Source: Hevea brasiliensis | Lineage: Eukaryota > Streptophyta > Magnoliopsida > Malpighiales > Euphorbiaceae | DNA length: 64,000 nucleotides | Assembly: GCF_030052815.1 (NCBI RefSeq) | Contig: NC_079501.1 | Span: forward strand, 78,884,979 to 78,948,978 | Direction: 5' to 3' | Shown here: positions 1 through 9,819 of the stretch, piece by piece | Layout of the letters: the number at the start of each line of letters is the position of its first letter | Position numbering within the stretch: position 1 is the first letter of the stretch | Notes under the pieces: model-generated | The model's input: the letters and a program-made list of their open reading frames with translations, nothing else | Databases searched by the model: none | What the model was told of the DNA's origin: nothing | Made by a program: the position numbers and the translations under genes

Positions 1-1
1 A

Positions 2-241
2 ATTGGTTATGATGGATTTATGAAAAATGGAAAATACGAACATTATTTTATGAAAGCTACATCCTTTTCTCAACCAAATATTACATGCTTTTATTGTAAT
101 CATAAAGGTCATATGATTAATGCTTGTCCTATTAGGAAAGGAACCTTTAAGGCAAAGAAAGTATGGGTGCCTAAAGGAACCCTACCTAATATTACTAACA
201 CACAAGGACCCAAAATTGCTTGGGTACCTAAACACAGTTAA
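2..241 (+). pseudogene. Sirevirus Gag, C-terminal fragment with zinc knuckle
   Basis: Partial reading frame open at the left edge, ending at TAA 239-241. It contains one CCHC knuckle (CFYCNHKGHMINAC, about positions 86-127), the nucleocapsid RNA-binding motif of Gag, followed by a basic tail with two near-repeats of a WVPK motif. Such W-V-P-K repeats between the knuckle and protease are common in Sirevirus polyproteins. The stop at 239 and a frame change separate it from the protease, so the polyprotein is broken here. The capsid part lies outside the window. Confidence 0.85.
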
Positions 242-250
242 CTGATTTCA

Positions 251-3200
251 GGGCTGCCTAAGGAGTATGCTGGAAATAGAACACTGGTACATAGATGGTG
301 GCTGCTCTAGACACATGACAAGAAATAAAGGCAAATTCTCCTCTCTTACTTTGAAAAAGAAGATTATGTCAAATTTGGTGATAAAAGTAAAGCTAAAATT
401 ATTGGATGTGGAACTATTGGTAAAAATCCTTGCATTGAGAATGTTGCATTAGTACAATGATTAAAATATAATCTTTTAAGTGTTAGTCAACTATGTGATA
501 ATGGTTTTAAAGTCATTTTTACTTCTACACACTGTGAGATTCATGGAAATAATGTTATGTTTGCAGGTGCTAGAATAGATAGTATTTACCTACTTGATTT
601 AACAAGTCTTAAAGAAAATTGTGAAACATGTTTTATGACTTCAGATGATAGTTCATGGTTATGGCATAGAAAATTAGGACATGCTAGCATGAGTACACTT
701 GCTAAACTCTCTAGAAGGAATCTTGTTAGAGCACTTCCGAAGTTAAGATTTGAAAAAGAGTTTCAATGCAAAGCATGTGCACTTGGTAAGCATACAAAAT
801 CATCTTTTAAATCAAAAAATGTTGTAACTATGTCTAGACCATTGGAGTTATTACATCTTGATCTTTTTAGTCCAATCACACCTAGAAGTTTGGGAGGCAA
901 GGCATATACATTTGTAATTGTTAATGATTTTTCAAGATTCACATGGACTTTCTTTCTTACTCGTAAAGATGAAACCTTTGATATATTTGAAGCTTTTTGC
1001 AAAAGAACTCAAAATGAAAAAGGATATTACTTTACATTTTTGAGGAGTGATCATGGAAAAGAATTTAAAAATAGTTTTTTTGAAAATTTCTGCTTTTAAA
1101 ATGGTATTTATCATACATTTTCAGCTCCTAAAACTCCTCAACAAAATGGAGTTGTTGAAAGGAAAAACAGATCTTTGCAAGAAATGGCAAGAACAATACT
1201 GAATGAAAATAGTTTACCAAAATATTTCTGGGCGGAAGCTGTAAATACAGCATGCTACATTTTGAACAGAGTTTCCATTAGAGCTATTTTAAAGAAAACT
1301 TCTTATGAACTTTGGAAAGGAAGAAAACCCAATATTGCATATTTTCATGTCTTTGGTTGCAAATGTTACATTTTGAATAACAAAGATAGCAATCTCAAGA
1401 AATTTGATGCTAAATCTTGTGAAGGAATATTTCTAGGTTATTCAACAAATAGCAAAGCATATAGGATTTTCAATAGAAAAACCTTGACCATGGAAGAATC
1501 AATGCATATACTTTTTGATGATGCTAACACTCTCTTGCAAAGGAAAGATTCTTGTGATGATGAAATTGAGCAGATTCTAAACTCAAAGAATTCAAATAAA
1601 GATGAGCTTGATTCAAAACAGCTAGTGGAGGATGATCAAAATGACAAAGAAAAAGAACTTCCTTGCTCCACAAATGTTGAAATTCAAGAAGACTCCCAAC
1701 CAAATGTGGAAGAATTACAAATTGAGGAACCTCAACATCAAGACATTCCACAAGAATGGAGGTACCATAGAAATCATTCTAAAGATGACATTCTTGATAG
1801 TCCATCACAAAGAATGATGACAAGAGCTCAACTTAAAAGATATTTTGGTAATGTTGCTTTTGTTTCTCAATTTGAACCCAAAACATATGATGATGCTCAA
1901 AATGATGAAAATTGGCTTTTTGCTATGCAAAAGGAACTAAATCAATTTGAAAGAAATAAAGTGTGGACATTTGTTCCTAAACCTAAAAAGTATTCTGTTA
2001 TTAGAACTAAATGGGTATTTAGGAAGATGGATGAAAAAGGACATGTAATTAGAAATAAAGTTAGACTAGTAGCTCAAGGATACAACCAAGAGGAAGGTAT
2101 TGATTTTGATGAAGCCTTTGCTCCGGTTGCTAGAATTGAAGCTATTAGAATGTTGTGTGCATTTACATGTTTTAAGAATTTCATGCTTTATCAAATGGAT
2201 GTTAAAAGTGCATTCTTAAATGGATATATTGATGAAGAAGTTTATGTGGCTCAACCTCCTGGTTTTGAAGACCCTCATTTTCCAAATCATGTTTACAAGC
2301 TTACTAAAGCTCTCTATGGTTTAAAGCAAGCTCCTAGAGCATGGTGTGAGAGACTTAGTAAATTTTTGCTTCAAAATGATTTTAAAAGAGGAAAAGTAGA
2401 TACTACTCTTTTCATTAAGAAACTAGGAAAAGACATGCTTATTGTGCAAATCTATGTCGATGATATTATTTTTGGCGCTACTAACCATTCTCTTTATAAG
2501 AAATTTTCCAATATGATGAAAAGTGAATTTGAAATAAGTATGATGAGTGAACTTACTTTCTTCCTTGGATTGCAAATTAAACAAATGAAAGATGAAATTT
2601 TTATAAATCAGTCCAAGTACATAAAGGACATGCTAAAGAAGTTCAAAATGGAAGATATGAAAAGCATCGGAACTCCCATGAGCTCAACAGTTAAATTGGA
2701 GAAAGATGAAAAAGGTAAAGAGATAGATAATAAACTCTATAGAGGTATGATTGGTTCTTTACTTTACTTGACAGCATCTAGACCAGACATTCATTTCAGT
2801 GTATGTTTATGTGCAAGATTTCAATCATGTCTAAAACAATCTCATCTTGTAGCAGTTAAAAGAATTTTTAAGTACCTCATTGGCACTCACAACATTGGCT
2901 TGTGATATCCAAAATATGAATCATTTGATCTTATTGGTTATAGTGATTCAGATTTTGCTGGTAGTAGACTGGGCAGAAAAAGCACTTCTGGAACTTGTCA
3001 ATTTCTAGGTCATGGATTAGTTTCATGGCACAGTAAAAAGCAAACCTCTGTTGCACTTTCTACTACAGAAGTTGAATATAATGTAGCTGGAAGTTATGTT
3101 GCATAAATTTTGTGGATGAAACAATAGCTTGAAGATTTTGAAATTAAATTTGATCACATTGCCATAAGATGTGACAATACTAGTGCTATAAACCTATCAA

Positions 3201-3400
3201 AAAATCCTGTCCAACACTCTAGAAGCAAGCATATTGAAATTAGACATCATTTTATTAGGGATCATGTTCAAAATGGTGATATTCAAATTGAATTTGTCCC
3301 TTCTGAAAAATAGCTTGCTGAAATTTTTACAAAGCCACTTAATGAGGAAATTTTCTGCAAAATAAGGAGAGAACTTGGTATGACTAATGCTCTTGATTAA
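251..3400 (+). pseudogene. Sirevirus pol: protease, integrase, reverse transcriptase, RNase H
   Basis: Protease starts near 264 with a YIDGGCSRHMT active-site block, the usual DSG being DGG here. A lost base near 360 shifts the frame and a TGA follows near 458. Integrase has the pre-integrase HHCC region (HRKLGHAS to CKAC, 670-780), catalytic Asp in LHLDLF, Asp in LRSDHGKEF and Glu in NGVVERKN, with an in-frame TAA at 1097-1099 between the last two. RT is open from 1175 to TGA 2903-2905 and holds the [40 protein letters not shown] and YVDDIIFG motifs. RNase H follows in the same frame to TAA 3398-3400 with four internal stops. It acted as a polyprotein copying the element RNA and integrating the cDNA; this copy cannot be autonomous. 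Confidence 0.92.
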
Positions 3401-4572
3401 CTTTGGATGCACTCTCATGTTTCTATATGAAAATGAAGTGATATATGTTGGTTTGTAGTGTTAAAAATGTGTTTTGATATTTCTGGTGCAATTTGAAAAA
3501 TTCTGGGTCTGATCTGATATGAACAGTATTCTGCAGAATTTGATTGCAGTGGCATACTAATTTGTTTGCTAATTTTCTTGTTTGCTAAATGCTTTACCAC
3601 TGCTCCTAATTTTTCGTTGGCAAACTGGCAGTCAGGTTTGATTATACTAAAACTCTAAGATTATTTTTATTTTCCGAGCGCCTATTCTGCATGTTTAAAA
3701 AGCATATTACTTAAATACCCCTCTATTTAAAGCATCGCATCACTATGTGTTTTAAGGGCAAAACAGACTTTTGACATATTAACCTGCGCGGGACTCAAAA
3801 CTTTTTCAGAGCTATCAATCTTCTCTCTGCTTCTCCACTAGTACACGGTACCCATCACTCTGCCAAAATCTCCATTTATGTATTTTCAAGTTTAAAATTC
3901 AAAATTTCTTCTTTTTTTCGAAGCATCGCCTCCCAAAACACGATCAGATGCATCTTCTCTCTATTTGTTAACCCATTTCACTCACAACCCTCTCAACCAT
4001 CATCTCTTTTCATTTTTTTTTAAATTTTCGAAACCCATTGGCTCTAAATCAAATCGATCATTCCACATTCTTCAAGATAGAAAATCCCTAAAATCTTACA
4101 ATTCATTCCCCGTTATCTCTCTCAATCTGCCGAAAGAACCCATTCAAAGTGATTCTCATTGGATTAAAATTTTCTAACGCATTCTCTCCTGTCATCATCG
4201 ATTCGTATTCTCTCTCTCTCTATAAGTCTCAGGTATTGAATACGAAACATTAATGGAAGCGTGTTTACATTTTTTTTTGTTCTGTTTGTTTCGATTTCGT
4301 CTCTCATTCTTGAAATTAGTTGATAAATCTTCTTAGTTTGAGTATTCACATTACGTAAAAATGCGCTATGTGACAAAATCATGAATTTGTTGTTGTTGAT
4401 TCTCAAAAACCCAAATATTTCCTACTGTTAGTCCTAATTTTTTTTTAATACACAACATTGTGCTAGAAATGTGTTGATATGCTTCTAATGATCATACATT
4501 GACTGCTCACATTGTTTATTTTGTGAACCTAGCCTTCTCTATCCCTACTGCTAATTTTCTTCTAGTTTGGTC
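3401..4572 (+). other. Sirevirus spacer between pol and env-like ORF, 5'UTR-like
   Basis: About 1.17 kb without a convincing ORF. From about 3800 it becomes pyrimidine-rich with CT runs (including a (CT)n stretch near 4208-4220), like a plant 5' untranslated leader. A TATA-like ctatttaaag lies near 3722-3731. It ends in a T-rich segment that could be an intron (see 4233-4565), just before the env-like ATG. A role as leader for separate expression of the env-like ORF is inference. Confidence 0.5.
4233..4565 (+). other. Putative intron in leader of env-like ORF
   Basis: Donor context tctcag|gtattg at 4232/4233 and acceptor ttttcttctag at 4555-4565 fit plant splice consensus. The 333-bp interior is strongly T-rich, as plant introns are, and has a possible branch point (ctaat) close to the acceptor. 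Splicing would leave seven bases before ATG 4573. No transcript evidence is available, so this is a prediction. Confidence 0.4.
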
Positions 4573-5820
4573 ATGGCACGGTCAAAAGGGAAAGGCAAAG
4601 CAAAAGTCACTACACCCTCATCCTCTTCAGATTCCACAGATGGAAGTGTCCCTACATCTCCTCCTCCACAGAGAGAAGTTCCTCTGGTAATTGGAAAATC
4701 AAAAGAAAAGTCCAAGAAAAGGACCATTGAGCCTGTCCAAGAAAAAGGATCCAAGAAGAAAAAGACTTCAAAAGCTCCAATTACGCATATGGAAAGGGCC
4801 ATTCATGAAACAAGATACATTCACTAGCCTGCTTTTAATGAAGTCTCTGTTCCATTATAGTCTCTGTTTGAATATCAAAAATGGGACAGATTATGCTCTA
4901 ACACTGAAGGAGTATATGTGGATTTAGTTTAAGAATTTTATAAGAATTTAAAAGTTGATGATGCTGAAAGAGATGAATCTTTTAAGGTAAAAATAAAATG
5001 AAAAGTCTATGAGGTGACAGTAGAAAGATTAGCAAAAGCCCTAGGCATCCCAAACAGTGGAAATAGAATCTGTTCTCACAAAGAAGTATTTTCTGTTGGC
5101 GAATTCAATAAAAGAGATTTTGAGGCTGAAGTGTTTAAAGGAGAAGTAAAAGATAAGACTAGCATTACCCATGCTCACCAACACATCAAAATTCTTCATA
5201 GTTTTATCATCTATGTGCTGAATCCTAGAACTGGCAGTCCAAACTATTTAAGCACACTTGATCTCTGCATAATTTGGCATATTGTAAATCAAATTGAGTT
5301 TAATCTTGCCTACTTTATGCTGAAACAAATTATGAAATGGAAACCACCTTACAAACTACCCTATGCCCATCTGCTTAACGGCCTGTTTAGAGACTTTGGG
5401 ATACCTCTGGAAACTGAAAAACTTAGAACAAATATGATCCCTCTTACAAGTCTGCAGAAAGATGATGATGACAGAAAACTAAGGTTTGAACAAGATGTTA
5501 GTTCTAAGGATAGTACAAGTGGTACTTTTAATATTGAAGGAATTCTGGAAGAAGTAAACAAATTAAGGGAATTTATTGAAATTGAATTTGGAGAAATACA
5601 AAAATTTAGAGCTTTTCAAACTGTTCTTATGAATGATCTTGATTCTAAGATTGATGGAACTTTGATTTTGATGTATAAAATTATGGAAGAACTATTCAAA
5701 ATCAAAGTTCATTTGGGTATTTCAAGCATTGAAGCTGGAGAAACCAGTAAGGCTACTACTGGTTTTGTTCTTCAAACAGAAAAAGGAGAGGAAGAAAAGG
5801 AAGAAGAAGAAGAAGAAGAA

Positions 5821-5852
<32 letters not shown>

Positions 5853-6354
5853 AACTAAAAAAGAAGAGGAAGAAAAGGAAATAGAAAAAGAAGAAGAGGA
5901 AGAGGAAGAAGAGGAAGAAGAGGAAGAAAAGGAAGAAGAGGAAACTGAAAAAGACGAAGAAGATTCCGGTGATGGAAATGGAAAAGGAGGCAACAAAGAA
6001 GGAAATGGGAAGGATATGAGTAACTCTGAATCTGAGCCAAAACCACAGACTCCTGCTCCTGCTGCACCTGCAAAAGAAAAGGCAAAAACAGCTCAAAAGG
6101 AACAAAAAAGCAAGCAGAAAGAGCAAACTGGTAAACAATCTGGCAAAAAGGCTAAAACTGGCAAAAAATCTACAGTAGAATCTGGTACTACTGCTACAAC
6201 TGAGTTAGCTGCTGGCCCTATTGTTCCCTTAACACCAGGAACTGCAATGGTTGCTGAAATCCTTCAAACCATGAGTGATAAACCTATCAAGCCAAAAAAA
6301 GTGAAGATGGCTGCTCCAAGACAAATCAAAAGAAGCTCTAGGCTGAAAGGATAA
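4573..6354 (+). pseudogene. Sirevirus env-like / extra ORF product, four in-frame stops
   Basis: One frame of 594 codons from ATG 4573 (MARSKGKGKAK) to TAA 6352-6354, interrupted only by stops at 4825, 4858, 4930 and 4999. I see no frameshift. The N-terminus is basic and Ser/Pro-rich. The middle (about 5014-5500) resembles the plant transposon-encoded domain found in the extra ORF of SIRE-type elements. A glutamate-rich segment (5788-5955) and a Lys/Ala-rich basic tail follow, ending KRSSRLKG. I see no signal peptide and no clear membrane span, so the label env-like is positional: function is unknown. Intact codons after 5001 contrast with the decayed RNase H upstream. The upstream ATG-less start at 4567 was rejected in favour of ATG 4573. 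Confidence 0.75.
5788..5955 (+). repeat. GAA/GAG triplet microsatellite within env-like ORF
   Basis: Nearly uninterrupted GAA/GAG codons encode a polyglutamate tract broken by a few Lys, Thr and Ile residues. The triplet period keeps the frame. Long ORFs on the opposite strand here are artefacts of this composition. Confidence 0.9.
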
Positions 6355-6873
6355 ATAACCATACTGCATGTTTATTGATTGAATTTTTGTCTAACAGTCT
6401 GTCTCTTAATTTGCTACTTAGTTTGCTATTTTTAGTTTTCTGAACTTTAATTAGTTTGTCATATTATCTACTATTTTAACTATTTTGTTTACTGCACTTA
6501 AACTGAATTTTGATTTATAAACATGTGCATGTTTTTTCCCATGTTCTTTTGATACTGACAAAAAGGAAGAGAGATGAATGAGTAATCTTGTTAGTATAAC
6601 TTATGATTAATATAGTTTGTGATTAATATATTGTGCATATTGTGCATATTTAGTTAGTATTTTAGTCACACTTGCCTAAAACTCCTTGAGACAGAAAATG
6701 CTTATGAATATTTCATTGAAATTATTAAGGGGGAGTTATTTGTGATTAAATGTTGATATAAGCACATACATAGGGGGAGTTATTCCCACATATACATTCA
6801 TACACATACTCACACTTGTCAATATTTACATGGTGATTCGATTGAGTTTTGTCATCATCAAAAAGAGGGAGAT
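6355..6873 (+). promoter_or_regulatory. Sirevirus 3' untranslated region with multiple polypurine tracts
   Basis: Purine tracts aagggggag near 6727-6735 and tagggggag near 6771-6779 share the following ttatt, and a third, aaaagagggag at 6861-6871, sits three bases before the LTR start. The last is the expected primer site for plus-strand DNA. Multiple PPT copies are a known Sirevirus feature. No gene is seen. Confidence 0.75.
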
Positions 6874-8367
6874 TGTTGACCCCACAAGCTCAAAGGAGCA
6901 TAGATTTTGATGATACCAAAACTCAACTAGAATCAAACTAACATTGTTTTAAGTGTTGTGCTTCTCAAGGAACAAAGAAAAAGACTCAAGGATTTCATGA
7001 TGGATTCATGCTTTTGAAGAAAGGATGACATTTTAAGATAACACAGGACGAATCAAAGGAGATAAAAGAAGAAAATGTTACCTTCCAAAGCTGCATTGAA
7101 GATCAAATTTGAAGGTACATATAGTATAAAAGTTAGTTTTAACTTTTAGGATTGCTTGTGAAAAGAATTGAGGACTAGAAGTCAATGATACTTATTTTCA
7201 ATCCCTCAAAAGATTTTCTTTTAAATATCTTCAATGGCCTAAAATTATTTGAGTATGATTTGGTGTAAAGTTCTAAAGTTTTCAAAGTTATGCAGAAAAG
7301 TTTTCCTGGTATGCTAACTGGTTTACTACTTCTTTTGGTATGCTAACTGGTTTGCTACTTTTTCCAGTATGCTAACTGTCTCAACTCTGCACAACATCAC
7401 AGAAAAAGATAAAATAATGGCTATTTTCTTGAAATTCATAATTGTAACGTTCAAATGAGTTCTCAAACGGTCAAAAACGTTCCACAGCTATAAATACACC
7501 TACCCTTGGCCATTTTGCACTTAATAAAAGTCTCTCTACTATTCCTAATCCTTCAAGATCATAAAAGCTTTCATTCAAAGTGCTCAAGGTGTTTTTATTG
7601 CTCATCATTGGCTTATCTACTCATCTCTTCTTTATAGATTCTGTTGTATTGAGTGAGAGTGAGTTTTAAATACTTTATTATCTTTTATGAGAGGTCATTC
7701 AAGCACCTATTGAAGCTTGATTATGAAAAGTGTTTGGGATAACACTTGGTAGAAGTGTGAAGCTACTTGTAAAAGCTTTGGTGAGAAGATTTGTAAAGGG
7801 CTTTTGTCTCTTGCCTTTAAAAGAGAAGAATAGTGAAGTGAAGACTCAAGGTGGGATCTTTGAGAGAGTGGATGTAGTCTAGTTGAGCCGAACCACTATA
7901 AAAATTCAGTGTTCAATTTTCTCAACCCTTACTCTTTACATTTATGCATTTTATCTTTCTGATTGAGGTGCTTTTGCTAATATGAAAGTTGATACTATTT
8001 ATTGTTAACCTTGCTGCAAACTGAGAAAATTGGTTTACTATTGAATCTGCTGACATCGGATTTAATCTGCTTATTGTTTGATTTGCTGTCAATTAATATA
8101 TCTAGTGTACTGCTCTGTTTGCTATGTTGTGAACTTATTCAGATTACTGAAATTTCTACTGAATGCCAATATATTCTGTTAGATCAGTATACTGATTGCT
8201 TATGACCCAACTTTGAATCAACTTATCAATAGAGTTGTATTGTTCATATTTCACATTAGACAATTAAGTTGAACCAAGCTGCAATTTTTCAAAGGTTTTG
8301 AGCAAGAACAAAAAAATTGTTTTTCGAGTTCAATTCACCCCCCTCTTGGACATATTTTGGGACATCA
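6874..8367 (+). repeat. Sirevirus 3' LTR
   Basis: Begins TGTTGACCCCAC directly after the polypurine tract and ends ggacatCA, length 1494 bp. It contains three copies of a ggtatgctaactggttt-like motif (about 7309-7375), paired aacgttc/aacggtc motifs (7446-7480), a TATA box at 7489 and an AATAAA-type signal near 7532. The 3' boundary rests on the switch to Copia LTR sequence at 8368. The 5' LTR needed to confirm it is outside the window. Confidence 0.82.
7489..7496 (+). promoter_or_regulatory. TATA box of Sirevirus LTR
   Basis: TATAAATA inside the LTR, preceded by aacggtc/aacgttc motifs and followed about 35 bp later by aataaaag. This is the likely U3/R promoter for the element transcript. Confidence 0.6.
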
Positions 8368-9663
8368 TGTAACAGAGAGATTCTAGTGCATGGTAACATA
8401 TGATTATAGATTCATTTAAGGTAAACCTTATTACTGATTGGGTGGCCATGGCATGCTATGCTAGGTGATAACCATGGTCTATGAGGTGCATAAAATGGTT
8501 TAGAGAAATCATTTATGGTAAGAAAGAGTTCTGATGATATTAAGAGTTGATATCATGTCTCATTGCCAATTAGTGATGAGCCTAGTAAGTCACACACATA
8601 CACAAGTAATCACCAAATTAAATATGATTTAATTATTTAATTAAAGAGTTTAATTGATTAATTAAATAGGTTTGGTTTGTAATTAGATTGCAAAGTCCCT
8701 AGCATGGCTTGAAACCAAATCTAGGTTATTGGATGTATAAGTTAAATTTATATTTAACGTGTTTAAATATGAATTTAATTAATGAGAAATTAATTAATAG
8801 AGATTAATTAATTAATTTATATTTGATATAAATTAATTAGGAGAAGAGAAATAATTATTTTGGGTTGAGAACTCAAAATTAAGGCACAGGGGCATTTTGG
8901 TCATTTCACAGGGTGGCATGTGGCACCATGAAATGGTGACACATGGCACTACACATAAGCTTGCCAAATGTCTTTTAATCATGTAAGATGATCAAAGTCA
9001 AGATTAAATATAGTTTTGATACTTGGCACAATGTAATTGGGTCAATTAAACCTAGAGCCAATCAGAAGGTAACATGTGGCAAGGGTTTTAAGTGGTGGCC
9101 TAGCTATATAAGTGTTGTTATGAAAAGAAAAACATAACAAGCTACTGCCTTTCTCTTTGTGCCACCACCTTGGAGTTTCCCTTCTCTTCTTCTTTATCTC
9201 TCATCAATTCTAAGAGATTAGCAAACAATCTCTTGAATTAAAAATACTAGAAATTGTTTCTAGTGTTCTATTTATATCTCTAATCTCTCAAAAGGCAAAA
9301 CTTGATTTTCTAATTTTAGAAAAAGCTTTAGAAGCTGTTCAACGGCTGCCATAGGTGATCTTGGTGTGGACAAGCTAGAGGGACAACATCTGGTGTCCTA
9401 AAGACGCATCCCAAAGGTGCCAAACACACTGCAATGCATCAAGAGATTAGTGCACTTATTCTTGATCTAATCTAGGGTTCTCAAATTATTCTGATTAATT
9501 CTAATTAATAAAGATCCAAAGACATATTAAAAGAGTTTTAATATGCTATTTATCATTGTAATCAAATAAATTAAAATGAATCTTGCATGATGCATGTAAC
9601 CGTAGATGAAAATTTTTGATTTCAATGATCTAAACTTATGTTTTTCATGCTTTCGCTCCTTCA
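8368..9663 (+). repeat. Copia LTR, 3' part (same family as LTRs at 32.2, 35.9 and 55.9 kb)
   Basis: Reads as the reverse complement of the three minus-strand LTRs: shared blocks include tagtgcatggtaacatatgat, the gccatggcatgctatgctagg block, AT-rich ttaatta palindromes (8630-8850), a TATA box (tatataag, 9105-9112) and the end tttcgctccttca. No PBS follows at 9664, so it is a solo LTR rather than a 5' LTR. Its first part (roughly 0.8 kb) should lie left of the Sirevirus, outside the window. Confidence 0.85.
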
Positions 9664-9692
9664 TTTAGAGCTCAAGAAATTCGGGGTGTTAC
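9664..9692 (-). repeat. 29-bp tip of a minus-strand Gypsy LTR
   Basis: On the minus strand this reads TGTAACACCCCG..., the start of a Tekay-type LTR, and is cut after 29 bp by the Copia LTR end. On the other side it abuts decayed Gypsy pol at 9693. It is too short to assign further. Confidence 0.45.
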
Positions 9693-9819
9693 ACAACTTT
9701 GGGCACTTGGTTGATTTAGTGTTCAATGCCACGAAGGGATGGTAATCACTTTGGCATCTTTTTGGGAAAGACATCTCTAAACTCTTCAAGCAACTTAATC
9801 ACCATGGGAGGAACTGTAA
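9693..9819 (-). pseudogene. Gypsy pol, linker into reverse transcriptase
   Basis: The minus strand encodes PPMVIKLLEEFRDVFPKKMPK, a stop, then LPSLRGIEH. This is the segment before Gypsy RT (consensus LLxEFxDVFPxExPxGLPPxRGIxH). It joins, across the solo LTR 9820-14101, to the LLVKELLETNN part at 14110-14190. The fragment ends at 9693 where another LTR tip begins. Confidence 0.7.

Larger units (their letters stand above)
1..8367 (+). mobile_element. Sirevirus (Ty1/Copia) retrotransposon, 5'-truncated by window edge
   Basis: Order on the plus strand is gag zinc knuckle, protease, integrase, reverse transcriptase, RNase H, a separate env-like ORF, several polypurine tracts and a 3' LTR. The Copia domain order with an extra ORF after pol and repeated GGGGGAG tracts before the LTR is diagnostic of the Sirevirus (SIRE) lineage. 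The 5' LTR, PBS and most of gag lie left of base 1. The LTR end at 8367 (CA) is inferred because the next bases, tgtaacagagag, match the interior of the Copia LTRs found elsewhere in the window. The expected duplication partner tgtaa lies outside. The coding region is decayed but not heavily rearranged. Confidence 0.9.

Noticed and set aside
5722..6138. Long minus-strand ORFs rich in Phe, Ser or Leu
   Set aside because: They are shadows of the GAA/GAG repeat on the opposite strand of the env-like ORF; composition alone opens the frames.
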